From assembly GCF_027604915.1 (NCBI RefSeq), contig NZ_JAJAQC010000013.1, forward strand, positions 1 through 64,000: DNA of 64,000 nt, given 5' to 3'. The notes below the pieces were generated by a model. That model saw nothing but the letters and a program-made list of their open reading frames with translations. It was not told the DNA's origin and made no database searches. Positions 53,601-61,449 of the stretch are shown here, in pieces; position 1 is the stretch's first letter; each line of letters begins with the position of its first letter. Both the position numbers and the translations under genes were made by a program. Source of the DNA: Streptomonospora mangrovi. GTDB lineage: Bacteria > Actinomycetota > Actinomycetes > Streptosporangiales > Streptosporangiaceae.

Positions 53601-53632
53601 CGGTGGGCGAGGCGTTCGCCTGGCCGCGCTGA
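50615..53632 (+). CDS. Proline-rich MinD/ParA-like ATPase, ESX-associated EspI-like
   Basis: 1005 residues from a TTG at 50615 (GAGGAG 7 nt upstream). A GTG at 50504 with GGAGGGGAG would add 37 residues. Residues about 30-720 are an extreme Pro/Ala/Gly/Glu-rich disordered region. The C-terminal ~260 residues are a P-loop ATPase: VLSLKGGVGKTTTTVGLG (deviant Walker A), VDANPDRGTL and a Walker B-like SICLTDCGTG. Such giant Pro-rich ATPases occur near ESX (type VII) loci in actinobacteria and as orphans. No ESX genes are visible here, so its role is unknown. Confidence 0.85.
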   Translation: MAHREHDGSEHAGTRAWDRGHDQGAERDPRHVAEPDPSPADQWFGEAALPPPPPYAIDEGAVPPPPYAVEGAGAFDGPQAPRPHDPHGRQQPPPPAPEPYGCGPSAEQQGTPPGYDPRTGYPPAPVPEQPGYGPPADPPPAEPPAPHGREGFGWHQPPAAHPGDPRPPEPPAPPRPIAPERQAPPVAFNGRPMRPASPGPVPGTPTTGRPFTPAAGAPPEAPQHPQAGSDPVAVPLPPPPAAEPPSVAEPEPPAPALGGESVHGTGAPHEDPRPPADGADDSTLLLGDAEADRPAADPGPPAEGAWQPPAAEWATPAPEDSARAGVDPAPAAEPADRGRPAEPAEPADPGAAEYTVPWTPPEESGRPADTAADAPAAESAPAPSAGEAAPPPPATAWEPPGGGAEPFSAPEPPAAPSGPRLNGLHHTSGPGRPGPLSGWEPPERLPEHADAAGPSGDDGPAWTSAEPVGPPPEDDPPAAGPAPAVGDGPGRPPRVRSTEPPAAEAAPARPPEEVPEPEQLPPLPPSAARPGAAAPPPPDPGPPAWAPPPTAHTGPQAAPPAPGPASDGGTPPPPEAWSPDSGYAVPEPPDPRGSAPVPPPPSEWGADPAARRPATGPQTGGAPAYGPPTGANPAYDPYRGPGAGAPAYGPPAGRPHTGPAARPATGPHPAPQQPFQYHAHLAGDAAHGAEPGQAGRPETADDLRAETLVGDRRRGPSSGWRKMLHTATFGLVDVGESAAEQRRAELTARARTHVAGGHHRVAVLSLKGGVGKTTTTVGLGSTLASLRGDRVLAVDANPDRGTLSDKVRLETAATIRDLLNEKDSITRYADIRGFTSQAVSRLEILASDRDPAVSEAFSEQDYREVSWLLEHYYSICLTDCGTGLLHSAMRGVLGLADQVVLVSSASVDGARSASATLDWLEAHQYGSLVRGAVVVLSMVRTGKSAVDLDRLEQHFASRCRAVVRVPWDAHLEEGAEIDLDRLAPATRDAYLQLAATVGEAFAWPR

Positions 53633-53645
53633 CGCGGCGCCCAAC

Positions 53646-53675
53646 CCGCCCGCCGGCCCCGCGGCCGGCGGGCGG
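53646..53675 (+). terminator. Terminator after the MinD-like gene
   Basis: A perfect 13-bp stem (53646-53658 with 53663-53675), 14 bp after the stop codon. Confidence 0.55.
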
Positions 53676-53718
53676 CCGCGCGCCGGGGACGCCGGCGCGG
53701 CGGGGGTGGGGGGAAGTG

Positions 53719-53807
53719 CGGAGGGTGTGGGATTCGAACCCACGAGACCCCGTTAGGGATCTTGTGCTTTTCAAGAGCACTGCACTCGGCCGCTATGCGA
53801 ACCCTCC
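53719..53807 (-). tRNA. tRNA-Ser (anticodon TGA)
   Basis: An 89-nt cloverleaf on the minus strand. Acceptor GGAGGGT/ACCCTCC with discriminator G. The anticodon stem GTGCT/AGCAC encloses CTTGAAA (TGA complementary to 53771-53773). A long variable arm and T arm GTGGG TTCGAAT CCCAC follow. CCA is not encoded. Confidence 0.95.
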
Positions 53808-54081
53808 CGTGCGGCCGCCCGCGCGGTAGGGGCGGGCGGCGCAACCGGGGCACAGCATAGCGCAGCGCCCCGCGCCGCCCCGGCCGCGCGGCGGGCCGGC
53901 AGCAGGTGGGCCGGGGCGTGGGCGGCGGCCGGGCCGCCCGGGGCGCGCGGTGCAAACGATGCCGCACTTTGCGTGCCCGTCCGACTGCGGTAACGGATAC
54001 GCGCAGGCCACGGCGGTGCCGCTCGTACCCGGCGGGCCGGGAGCGTTGCCAGTGGATTCGGCGGTGCATACCATCGTCGGC

Positions 54082-55125
54082 ATGGCGCCTGCTGAGCATC
54101 CGCGGATGAGCGACGTCGCCGAACGCGCCGGTGTCTCCCTGTCCACCGTGTCGCGGGCGCTGCGCGGCGCGCCCGGGGTGGCGCCGGCGGTGCGCGAGAA
54201 CGTCCTGCGCGCGGCCGCCGAACTCTCCTACGTGGTCTCGCGCGGCGCCTCCAGCCTGGTCACCGGCCGCACCGGGCGGGTGGCGGTGCTGGTGCCCTTC
54301 CTCCAGCCGTGGTTCTTCGGGGTGGCGCTGGCCGGCATGAACACCCGGCTGCGCGCGGCCGAGCTGGACATGCTCGTCTACCAGGTCGGCGACGTCGAGG
54401 AGCTGGACGGCTATGTGCGCTCGCTGCCGCTGCGCAGCAACGTCGACTGCGTGGTGGCGGTGTCGCTCGACCTCGACGAGGGCGAGATCAAGCAGTTGGA
54501 CGAACTCGGCCTGCCCGTGGTCTTTTGCAGCCAGCGCGTCGAGGGCCGCCCCAGCGTCTTCATCGACAACACCGAGGCCGCCTACGGCGCCACCCGCCAC
54601 CTGCTCAATCTGGGCCACACCCGCGTCGCCTACATCCACACCCGCGACCAGACCGGATTCTCCTGGAGCTCCCAGGAGCGGCGCCGGGGCTATGAGCGGG
54701 CCATGGCCGAGGCCGGCGCCGAGCCGTTCGTGGTCAGCGAGCGGCCCGGCCACGACGGCGGCGCGCTGGCCATGGGCCGGCTGCTGTCGGTGTCGCACCC
54801 GCCCACCGCCGTGTTCGCCGAGTCCGACGACGTCGCCATGGGCGCGCTGCGGGTGCTGCGGCGCTCGCGGCTGGGGATCCCTGAGGCCATCTCGGTGATC
54901 GGCTTCGACGGCAGCGACTTCGCCGAGCTGCTGGACCTCACCACGGTGGCCCAGCCGGTGTTCGAGATGGGCGTGCGCGCCGCCGAGCTGGCCGCCGACA
55001 TCGTCGCGGCGGGCCGGCCCAGCACCGCCCAGGTCGAGCTGCCCACCACGCTCCTGGTCCGCCAGTCGACCGCCGCGCCGCGCCGCTCCCGCAACCTCAC
55101 GGTCCGCGCCGCGCCGCAGTCCTGA
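54082..55125 (+). CDS. LacI-family transcriptional regulator
   Basis: 347 residues from the ATG at 54082; the frame is open upstream to 53950, but that region is not conserved-looking. The LacI helix-turn-helix is at about 9-55 (MSDVAERAGVSLSTVSRALR). The periplasmic-binding-protein-like domain runs from about 65 to 330 (VAVLVPFLQPWFFGVALAGM; IGFDGSDFAELL). It controls sugar or other catabolic genes; none is adjacent, so the target is unknown. Convergent with the antiporter gene 16 bp away. Confidence 0.92.
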   Translation: MAPAEHPRMSDVAERAGVSLSTVSRALRGAPGVAPAVRENVLRAAAELSYVVSRGASSLVTGRTGRVAVLVPFLQPWFFGVALAGMNTRLRAAELDMLVYQVGDVEELDGYVRSLPLRSNVDCVVAVSLDLDEGEIKQLDELGLPVVFCSQRVEGRPSVFIDNTEAAYGATRHLLNLGHTRVAYIHTRDQTGFSWSSQERRRGYERAMAEAGAEPFVVSERPGHDGGALAMGRLLSVSHPPTAVFAESDDVAMGALRVLRRSRLGIPEAISVIGFDGSDFAELLDLTTVAQPVFEMGVRAAELAADIVAAGRPSTAQVELPTTLLVRQSTAAPRRSRNLTVRAAPQS

Positions 55126-55141
55126 GGTGCGCCGCCGGCCC

Positions 55142-57139
55142 TCAGGCGTCCCGCCGGCCGATGAGGGTCTGGTCCAAAAAGCACCAGGCCCAGTCCTCGT
55201 CGGGCTCGGCCGAGGCCGCGAGCGGGTGCTCGACGGCGCGGGCGTGCGCCGAGGCGTGCCGGTTGGGCGAGGAGTCGCAGCAGCCGACGTGCCCGCAGGT
55301 CAGGCACAGCCGCAGGTGCACCCAGTCGCGCTCGCCCGCCCGCAGGCAGTCCACGCACCCGGCCGCCGCCGGCAGCACCGGCCGGATCTGCGCCAGGTGC
55401 GGGCAGGCGGAGTCGGGGTCGGCCGGGAAGTCCACGACCGCGTGCGGGTCGGGGTGGTCGCCGGGCGCCGCGACGTCGCGGCCCAGGTGGCGCAGCACGC
55501 TGTCGGTGAGCGCGCCGCCCACCGTGCGGGCGGTGTCGACCACCCGGTGCACCCCGGCCGGCGCCAGGCCGGCGGGGTCGGCGGTGTCCACCGGCCGCGC
55601 CAGGATCGGGGTGGCGGGGGCGAGCTGGCGAACGACGGCGGCGATCTGCGCGGTCTCCTCGGCGGTGTTCTCGGCGATGACCACGGCGCCGGCCGCGTGC
55701 AGCCCGGCCTCCTCCAGCACGTTCTGCCGGAGCGGGTCGCCGCGCACCACGGCCAGCCCGGCGGCCTCGGCGGAGGCGGCGAGGTCGGGGCTGAGCGTGG
55801 TGACCGTGACCGGGATGCCGCGCCCGCGCAGGCCCGCCGCGAGTTCGGCGGCCACCGGGCCGTAGCCCGACAGCAGCACCGGCGCGGCCGAGCCGGTCGA
55901 CGGGCCGGTGCCGCTCTGAGGCCGGGGGGAGGCGGCGGCCGGGCGGGCGCGGCGGGCGCCGATCGCGCGGCCCAGGCGGTCGCCCAGGGCGGACAGGGCG
56001 GGGGTGGCGGTCATCAGCAGCACGGTCACGGCGATGAGGACCTGCTCGCCGTCGGCGCCCAGCCCGGCCGGCTCCAGGCCGACGGCGGCGCCGGAGCGCT
56101 GGAGCACGAACGAGAACTCGCCGATCTGGGCGAGCAGCAGGCCGCCGGCCACGGCGGTGGAGGCGCCCACGCCCAGGGCCGTCAGCGCCAGTGCCCCGGT
56201 GACGGCCTTGACCACCACCACGGCCACCGCCAGCAGCAGCACCAGCCACCACAGGTCCAGCAGTGTCCGCAGGTCCAGCAGCATGCCGATGGAGACGAAG
56301 AACGTGGCGCTGAAGAGGATCTGGAGCGGCAGCACCTCGCCCAGCGCGTGCGCGCTGTGCCTCGACTCGCTGACCACCAGCCCGGCGAGGAACGCGCCGA
56401 GGGCCACGCTCACCCCGGCCAGCGAGGTGAGGTAGGCGGTGCCCATGCCGATGGCCACCACCGTGAGCAGGAAGACCTCGGGCGAGCACGCGCGCGCCAC
56501 GCGTTCCAGCAGCGGCGGCATCACCTTGCGCGCCACCACCAGCACCACCACGAGCACCAGAGCGGCGGTGCCCAGGGCGCGCGCGATCTCCAGCGGCCCC
56601 TCGCCCCGGCCGCCCAGCAGGGGCACGAGCAGGACCATCAGCACCACGGCGAGGTCCTGGAAGACCAGCGCGGCCACGCTGCCCTGGCCCAGCGTGGAGG
56701 TGGTGCGGCCGGCGGCGGCCAGCACCTTCAGCACGATGGCGGTCGAGGACAGGGCCACCAGGAACCCGGTGAAGACGCCGGTGCGCCAGTCGGCGCCGAA
56801 GGCCATGACCAGGCCCGCCGTGACGGCGACGGCCAGCACCACCTGGAGGCCGCCGCCCACGAGCACGAAGCGCTGGATGGCGGCCAGCCGCTCCAGCGAG
56901 AACTCGATGCCGATCGTGAAAAGGAGGAGGATCACCCCGATCTCGGCGGCGGCCTCGACGGTCTCGGTGGTGGCGACCAGGCCGAGCTGGTGCGGGCCGA
57001 TCACCACCCCGGCCAGCAGGAAGCCGACGATCGGGACGATGCGGAGCTGGATGCTGAGGTAGCCGATCAGCGCGGCGGCGCACAGCAGCAGCACCACGGG
57101 CGGCAGGAAGGCCGGGGTCTCCTCGGCGGCCAGCAGCAT
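55142..57139 (-). CDS. CPA2 cation/proton antiporter with TrkA-N and C-terminal UBP zinc finger
   Basis: 665 residues from the ATG at 57139 (GAAGGGA upstream). A KefB-type Na+/K+:H+ exchanger core with about 12 helices lies at 10-390 (IGVILLLFTIGIEFSLERLA). A TrkA-N/RCK nucleotide-binding domain is at about 415-550 (VLLSGYGPVAAELAAGLRGR). A UBP-type zinc finger is at about 575-660, with CPHLAQIRP, GCVDCLRAG, LRLCLTCGHVGCCD and SPNRHASAHA. Membrane-located. The RCK domain gates transport by nucleotide binding. The UBP finger, in eukaryotes a ubiquitin-binding module, is an unusual addition of unknown partner. Confidence 0.9.
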   Translation of the reverse strand: MLLAAEETPAFLPPVVLLLCAAALIGYLSIQLRIVPIVGFLLAGVVIGPHQLGLVATTETVEAAAEIGVILLLFTIGIEFSLERLAAIQRFVLVGGGLQVVLAVAVTAGLVMAFGADWRTGVFTGFLVALSSTAIVLKVLAAAGRTTSTLGQGSVAALVFQDLAVVLMVLLVPLLGGRGEGPLEIARALGTAALVLVVVLVVARKVMPPLLERVARACSPEVFLLTVVAIGMGTAYLTSLAGVSVALGAFLAGLVVSESRHSAHALGEVLPLQILFSATFFVSIGMLLDLRTLLDLWWLVLLLAVAVVVVKAVTGALALTALGVGASTAVAGGLLLAQIGEFSFVLQRSGAAVGLEPAGLGADGEQVLIAVTVLLMTATPALSALGDRLGRAIGARRARPAAASPRPQSGTGPSTGSAAPVLLSGYGPVAAELAAGLRGRGIPVTVTTLSPDLAASAEAAGLAVVRGDPLRQNVLEEAGLHAAGAVVIAENTAEETAQIAAVVRQLAPATPILARPVDTADPAGLAPAGVHRVVDTARTVGGALTDSVLRHLGRDVAAPGDHPDPHAVVDFPADPDSACPHLAQIRPVLPAAAGCVDCLRAGERDWVHLRLCLTCGHVGCCDSSPNRHASAHARAVEHPLAASAEPDEDWAWCFLDQTLIGRRDA

Positions 57140-57278
57140 GGGGGCGTCCCTTCTCGCGCGCCCCGCCACGGCCGGGGCGCGGTAAGGATATGCGGCGCCG
57201 GTGGGCGCGGCGAGGACCTACGCCGTGGGCGGAACACCCGGTGGCGCCCGTTGTTACCCGCGAGTAGGATCTGCGGGT

Positions 57279-57746
57279 ATGACGACCATGGACGCCGAGA
57301 CGGCGGAGTTCGTGAAATCAGGGTTCCTCGCGGCGGTGCCCTTCGCCCGCACCCTGGGTGTGGAGTTCGTGGAACTCGACCACGGGCGCGCCGTGCTGCG
57401 CCTGCCCGACAACGCCGACCACCACAACCACGTGGGCGGCCCGCACGCCGGCGCCATGTTCACCCTCGCCGAGTCGGCGTCGGGCGCCATCGTGATCGGC
57501 ACCTTCGGCGACCTGCTCGGCCGCGCGGTGCCGCTGGCCGTCAGCGCCGAGATCCGCTACCGCAAGCTCGCCATGGGCGACGTCGTGGCCGAGGCGCGCC
57601 TGGTCCGCCCCCGCGCCGAGGTGGTGGCCGAACTCGACGCCGGCGGGCGCCCGGAGTTCGGCGTGGACGTCGAACTGCGCACCCCTGACGGCACCCCCAC
57701 CGGCGCCATGACGGTGGTGTGGACCCTCAAGCCGAGCGCGGGCTGA
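57279..57746 (+). CDS. DUF4442 / PaaI-like hotdog thioesterase
   Basis: 155 residues from the ATG at 57279. A hotdog fold has LGVEFVELDHGRAVLRL and VGGPHAGAMFTLAESASG, where the HAG block lies in the active-site region. It probably hydrolyses acyl-CoA or acyl-ACP. It is divergent from the antiporter gene; about 140 bp of shared promoter. Substrate unknown. Confidence 0.85.
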   Translation: MTTMDAETAEFVKSGFLAAVPFARTLGVEFVELDHGRAVLRLPDNADHHNHVGGPHAGAMFTLAESASGAIVIGTFGDLLGRAVPLAVSAEIRYRKLAMGDVVAEARLVRPRAEVVAELDAGGRPEFGVDVELRTPDGTPTGAMTVVWTLKPSAG

Positions 57747-58153
57747 GCCGGGAGGGCCGGTCCGGGCGCTGACCGCATCGGGTTCATCGGGGCGGGTTGA
57801 CCGGGGCGGGCCGGACCGGCGGCCGTCCTGGCCCGGCGGGTTGATCCCGGGTGTTGGCCACCGGTCGTCCTGAGCCGGGCGGGTGGATCGGGACGGGCCG
57901 GCCCGGCGGTCGCCCGGTGCCGGGCGGACCGAGCCGGATGGGCCGCCCCGCGCGGGCTGAGCCGCCGGCGGAGCGGCCGCCGCGCGTGGCGGCGGGGCCG
58001 CCGCGGGTCCTCGGCCGCCCGTGGACGGCCCGCGCACCTCCTGTGGCAGACCCCTCCAAGGCCGCCGGAAAATGTCGTACCTCCTGGGTAGCGTGTGGAA
58101 TGTCGGCAATCCCGCCGGCTGACCACACACCTCAATCGCACTCGGGGGCAGCC
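57747..58153. repeat. Degenerate GC-rich repeats upstream of the DnaN-like gene
   Basis: A 407-bp stretch with no convincing gene. At 57780-57960 it has imperfect repeats of units like CCGGGCGGGTTGATCGGG and GGGCCGGACCGGCGG. On the minus strand these read as Gly/Pro/Arg tandem peptides without codon structure. The part from about 58070 to 58153 should contain the promoter of the small gene and the sliding clamp paralogue. Confidence 0.45.
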
Positions 58154-58336
58154 ATGTCCACCACCGCCCAACCGGCATCCGGCGTGCGGGTGCGCGCCGT
58201 CCTCCGCGCCCGCGCCGCGCTGCGGGCGTCGGCCGCCCGGCGGGCCGCCGCTCCGGGCGCCGCCGATCCCGCCCCCGCGTCCGCCGCCGGTGCGGCGGCC
58301 CGCGCGGGCACCTGCCCGAAGGCGGGGCGGCCGTGA
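58154..58336 (+). CDS. Small Ala/Arg-rich ORF coupled to the DnaN paralogue
   Basis: 60 residues (MSTTAQPASGVRVRAVLRAR). A weak GGGGGC lies before the ATG. The stop overlaps the GTG of the next gene (GTGA), so translational coupling is likely. No domain is recognised, and composition alone would make it doubtful. It could be a leader peptide that sets the level of the clamp protein. Confidence 0.45.
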   Translation: MSTTAQPASGVRVRAVLRARAALRASAARRAAAPGAADPAPASAAGAAARAGTCPKAGRP

Positions 58337-59490
58337 TCTTCGGGGCCGACCGCGACTCCTTCGCCGAGGCCGTGGCCTGGACCGCGCGGGCGCTGCCCGC
58401 GCGGCCGGCCATGCCGGTGCTGGCCGGCATGCGGCTGGAGATCGCCGAAGGCTCCTCCACCCTGCGGCTGTCCAGCTTCGACTACGAGGTCTCGGCGCGG
58501 GCCGAACTCGACGTCGACGTCGAGACCTCCGGCGCCGTGCTGGTGTCGGGCCGGCTGCTGGCCGAGATCGCCCGCAACCTCCCCGCCGCGCCGCTGCGCC
58601 TGCGGGCCGACGGCGCCCGCGTGCTCGTCACCTGCGGCAGCGCCAAGTTCACCCTGCTCACCCTGCCGCTTGAGGACTACCCCACCCTTCCCGACATGCC
58701 GCGCACCACGGGCTCGCTGAGCGCGGAGTCCTTCGCCGCCGCCGTGCGCCAGGTCAGCCCGGCAGCCAGCCGCGACGACACCCTGCCCATGCTCACCGGC
58801 ATCAACATCGCCTTCCGCGGCGACACCCTCACCCTGGCGGCCACCGACCGCTACCGCATCGCGGTGCGCGAGCTGTGGTGGAAGCCCGAGGTCCCCGACC
58901 TCGACACCGCCGCGCTGGTGCCCGCGCGCACCCTCCACGACATCGCCCGCTCGCTGGCGCCCGGGTCCAACGTCGACATCGCCCTGTCGTCAGCCGCCCC
59001 GGGCGGGGGCGCGGCCGCCGCCGCGCACGGCGAGGGCATGATCGGCTTCGACAACAGCGGGCGGCGCACCACCACCCGGCTCATCGACAGCGACTTCATC
59101 CCGTACCAGAACCGCTTCCCCGCCGAATCCGCGGCGCGCGCCACGGTCCCCACCGCCCCGCTGATCGAGGCCGTCAAGCGCGTCGCCCTGGTGGCCGACC
59201 GCAACACCCCGCTGCGCCTGTCGTTCACCGAGCGCGAGGTCGTGCTGGAGGCGGGCTCGGGCGACGACGCCCAGGCCGCCGAGGCTCTGGAGGTCCAGTT
59301 CAGCGGCGATCCGATGCGGGTGGCGTTCACCCCGGAGTACTTCCTCGACGGCCTGGGCGCCGTGCAGACGGAGTCCGCCCGCATCGACTTCACCCAGCCC
59401 ACCAAACCGGTCGTGGTCTCCGACGTCCCCGCCGGCGACTCCGCCACCTCGGAGTTCCGCTACCTGGTCATGCCCCTGCGCGTGCCGTAG
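58333..59490 (+). CDS. DNA polymerase III beta-clamp paralogue (second DnaN)
   Basis: 385 residues from a GTG. Three clamp domains: VLAGMRLEIAEGSSTLRLSS, MLTGINIAFRGDTLTLAATD (followed by RYRIAVREL) and the C-terminal RIDFTQPTKPVV ... YLVMPLRVP. Length is normal. The usual dnaN lies next to dnaA, and here no dnaA or recF is adjacent, so this is likely an extra copy. The C-terminal MPLR end corresponds to the canonical MPMRL. Some actinobacteria carry such second clamps, possibly for repair polymerases. Whether it is the main clamp depends on sequence outside the window. Confidence 0.88.
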   Translation: MIFGADRDSFAEAVAWTARALPARPAMPVLAGMRLEIAEGSSTLRLSSFDYEVSARAELDVDVETSGAVLVSGRLLAEIARNLPAAPLRLRADGARVLVTCGSAKFTLLTLPLEDYPTLPDMPRTTGSLSAESFAAAVRQVSPAASRDDTLPMLTGINIAFRGDTLTLAATDRYRIAVRELWWKPEVPDLDTAALVPARTLHDIARSLAPGSNVDIALSSAAPGGGAAAAAHGEGMIGFDNSGRRTTTRLIDSDFIPYQNRFPAESAARATVPTAPLIEAVKRVALVADRNTPLRLSFTEREVVLEAGSGDDAQAAEALEVQFSGDPMRVAFTPEYFLDGLGAVQTESARIDFTQPTKPVVVSDVPAGDSATSEFRYLVMPLRVP

Positions 59491-59588
59491 GAGCACCGGA
59501 GGAGCGCTGCCCGCGCGGGTGCGGTGTGCGGGGGCCGGCGAGCGCCCGCGGTTTCCCGCAGTTCCGGCAGGCGGGGGCCGGCCGCCGG

Positions 59589-60017
59589 CTAGTCCGGGCA
59601 CCCCTCCATGTTCTCGATCTCGTGGTTGATGTCCAAGGGGGTGAACTCGTAGTGCTGGGTGCGGTAGCGCAGCAGCCGGTGCGACATCGGCACCATCCAG
59701 CCCTGGAGCAGGGGGTGGCGCCGCGATAGCAGCAGCGAGGCGCGGCGCTCCTCGGCGCCGTCGAGCAGGCGCACGCGGCCGCGTACGGCCGTGCCCCGGG
59801 GCTGACCGCGGAACGTGCAGGGCCGCAGGTCGGCGTCGGCGTTGCGGCTCAACCGCTTGGCCTTGCCCGACTCCTGCCAGGTGCGGAAGATGACCCGGTC
59901 GTCGGCCACCACGATGCTGACGGGCGTGCTCTGCCCGCTGATTCCGTCGCTGCGGTAGGTCAGCAGCAGAGCCGTCTTGTACCCGCGGAACGGCTGGAGG
60001 AGGGTGGCTGAGTTCAT
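59589..60017 (-). CDS. PPOX-class F420-dependent oxidoreductase
   Basis: 142 residues from the ATG at 60017 (AGGGGG upstream). A split-barrel flavin fold with TPVSIVVADDRVIFRTW, then SGKAKRLSRNADADLRPC and GTAVRGRVRLL, typical of Rv1155-like PPOX family proteins. These bind F420 or FMN. Reaction unknown. It stands alone upstream of a long intergenic region with DnaA boxes. Confidence 0.85.
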   Translation of the reverse strand: MNSATLLQPFRGYKTALLLTYRSDGISGQSTPVSIVVADDRVIFRTWQESGKAKRLSRNADADLRPCTFRGQPRGTAVRGRVRLLDGAEERRASLLLSRRHPLLQGWMVPMSHRLLRYRTQHYEFTPLDINHEIENMEGCPD

Positions 60018-60524
60018 GGCGGTTGCCCCCTGAAGCGGTGCGGCGGTGCGTGCCCTCCCCACTCTCCCTCATGAGAGTGGTCTGCGTCACCCTCTGCGGC
60101 CGGATCGCGCCGCGACCGGGTGCAGCCGTGGTGGAGGAAAGCGGCGCGGATGCGAGTGGGGCCGAGGCGTGCGCGCCCCGGCTTTTCGGCTGCGGGTTTC
60201 ACTCCGGAAGTGCGCGGCGGATACGGCTCTTCCCACCCTCCGCTCCCGCCTTCAGGCAGGTATAGCCGGGGTATGGCGCTGGTATGGGACGCCTCAAGTG
60301 AGCAGCCCAGGCGTCCGGAAGTGAACGGCCGGGGGCGGGCGGGAATCCACGGGTGAAGCGGGGAGTGGAGAAAAGAAGTCAGCGAATCGGGGTTTATCCA
60401 CAGGCGTTTTTGACCGCTCCAACAAACGAGTGGCTTTCCCGCGCGTTGCCCACAGGGTTATCCACAACATGTAGATAATGGCGGAGCCGTGTGCACAGCC
60501 TGGCCGCCCTCCGCCGCCCCGCGC
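60018..60524. other. Long intergenic region with DnaA boxes
   Basis: 507 bp. Perfect DnaA boxes TTATCCACA lie at 60394-60402 and 60458-60466, with a variant TTGCCCACA at 60446-60454. The first part (60018-60360) has no gene that I can support and should contain the PPOX promoter. The boxes cluster in the last 130 bp, an AT-richer stretch before the DUF2786 gene end. Confidence 0.55.
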
Positions 60525-61361
60525 TTACTCGCTTTCGGTCAGAGCCGAGCCGCCGCCCTGCCCGACCGAAGTCTCCATGCCCAGTTGGGCGCGGCGTCCC
60601 CGCTGGTAGCCCGCCCGATATCCGGCGCGGTGGTGGGTGCGCTCTGGCCGGGTCGGCTTGAGCTGGGGGAAGCGGCGCTGGAAGTCCTCGCGGACCCGGT
60701 CGACGTCGGTGCGCAGCACGACCTCGGCACCCACCGACCCGGCCGCGCCTTCAGCCCCGCCGCCCGAGGAACCGCCGGCGCCGCCCGCGGCGGAGTTCTC
60801 GCGCAGCCGCGCGCGGAACTCCCGGATGCGCTCGGCCACCGCGTAGCCGTAGGCGCGCACGAACGACCGGTAGAACCGGCTGCGCTCGGTGGCCAGCGCC
60901 GAGCGGTCGTAGTTGCGCAGCTCGCGCAGGTTGGCGATGTGCTCGCGCGCGGTGAACCGCGCCGACGCCTCCATCTGCATGCTGATGGAGGGCAGCAGCA
61001 CCCGCAGCGCGTCCAGCGCCGTGACGGTGCCCACGATGATGAGGGTGCGCTCGGTGTTGGCCGAGGTGTTGCCGCGCACCGCCGACTGGCACCCGTAGGC
61101 GGCGGCGATCCCGGCCAGCGCCTTGACGCGGGCCTTGCCGTGGCCGCCGACCCCCGAGACGGGGAAGTCCAGGCGCGAGACCGACTCCGCGGCCTCGCCG
61201 CGCTCGGCCCGGGCCTCGGCCTCGGCGATGGCGTGCCGGGTCATCAGCTCGGCGGCCTTGGCGGTGAACGCCTGGCTCTCGGCATCGGTGACCGCGGGGT
61301 CCTCCGCCATTCGGAGGAGCCCGCGGACACGCTCGATCATCTTCTGACGAGCACTGGTCAT
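60525..61361 (-). CDS. DUF2786 domain protein
   Basis: 278 residues. An N-terminal DUF2786 domain lies at about 5-45 (MIERVRGLLRMAEDPAVTDA, then ESQAFTAKAAELMTRHAI). A central domain at about 65-190 is of the DUF7168 type often linked to it. The C-terminus is Gly/Ser/Ala-rich and then basic (HHRAGYRAGYQRGRRAQ). This family occurs in phages, plasmids and chromosomes; its function is unknown but the DNA-associated context suggests nucleic acid binding. Confidence 0.8.
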   Translation of the reverse strand: MTSARQKMIERVRGLLRMAEDPAVTDAESQAFTAKAAELMTRHAIAEAEARAERGEAAESVSRLDFPVSGVGGHGKARVKALAGIAAAYGCQSAVRGNTSANTERTLIIVGTVTALDALRVLLPSISMQMEASARFTAREHIANLRELRNYDRSALATERSRFYRSFVRAYGYAVAERIREFRARLRENSAAGGAGGSSGGGAEGAAGSVGAEVVLRTDVDRVREDFQRRFPQLKPTRPERTHHRAGYRAGYQRGRRAQLGMETSVGQGGGSALTESE

Positions 61362-61404
61362 AGAGCGGTTGGTCGTTCCCCGTTGTGTGAGCTTGCCGTC
61401 GTGC

Positions 61405-61428
61405 GGGCCGGAAGGGGGCTTCCGGCCC
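61405..61428. terminator. Hairpin terminator downstream of the membrane-protein gene
   Basis: A perfect 10-bp stem (61405-61414 with 61419-61428) with a 4-nt loop. A second 8-bp hairpin (61430-61437 with 61444-61451) overlaps the stop of the gene at 61450. Confidence 0.6.
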
Positions 61429-61449
61429 AGACCCCGTGCAACAACGGGG

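Noticed and set aside
60394-60466. Chromosomal origin oriC
   Set aside because: Only two perfect DnaA boxes and one variant, with no dnaA or recF adjacent; actinobacterial oriC has many more boxes.
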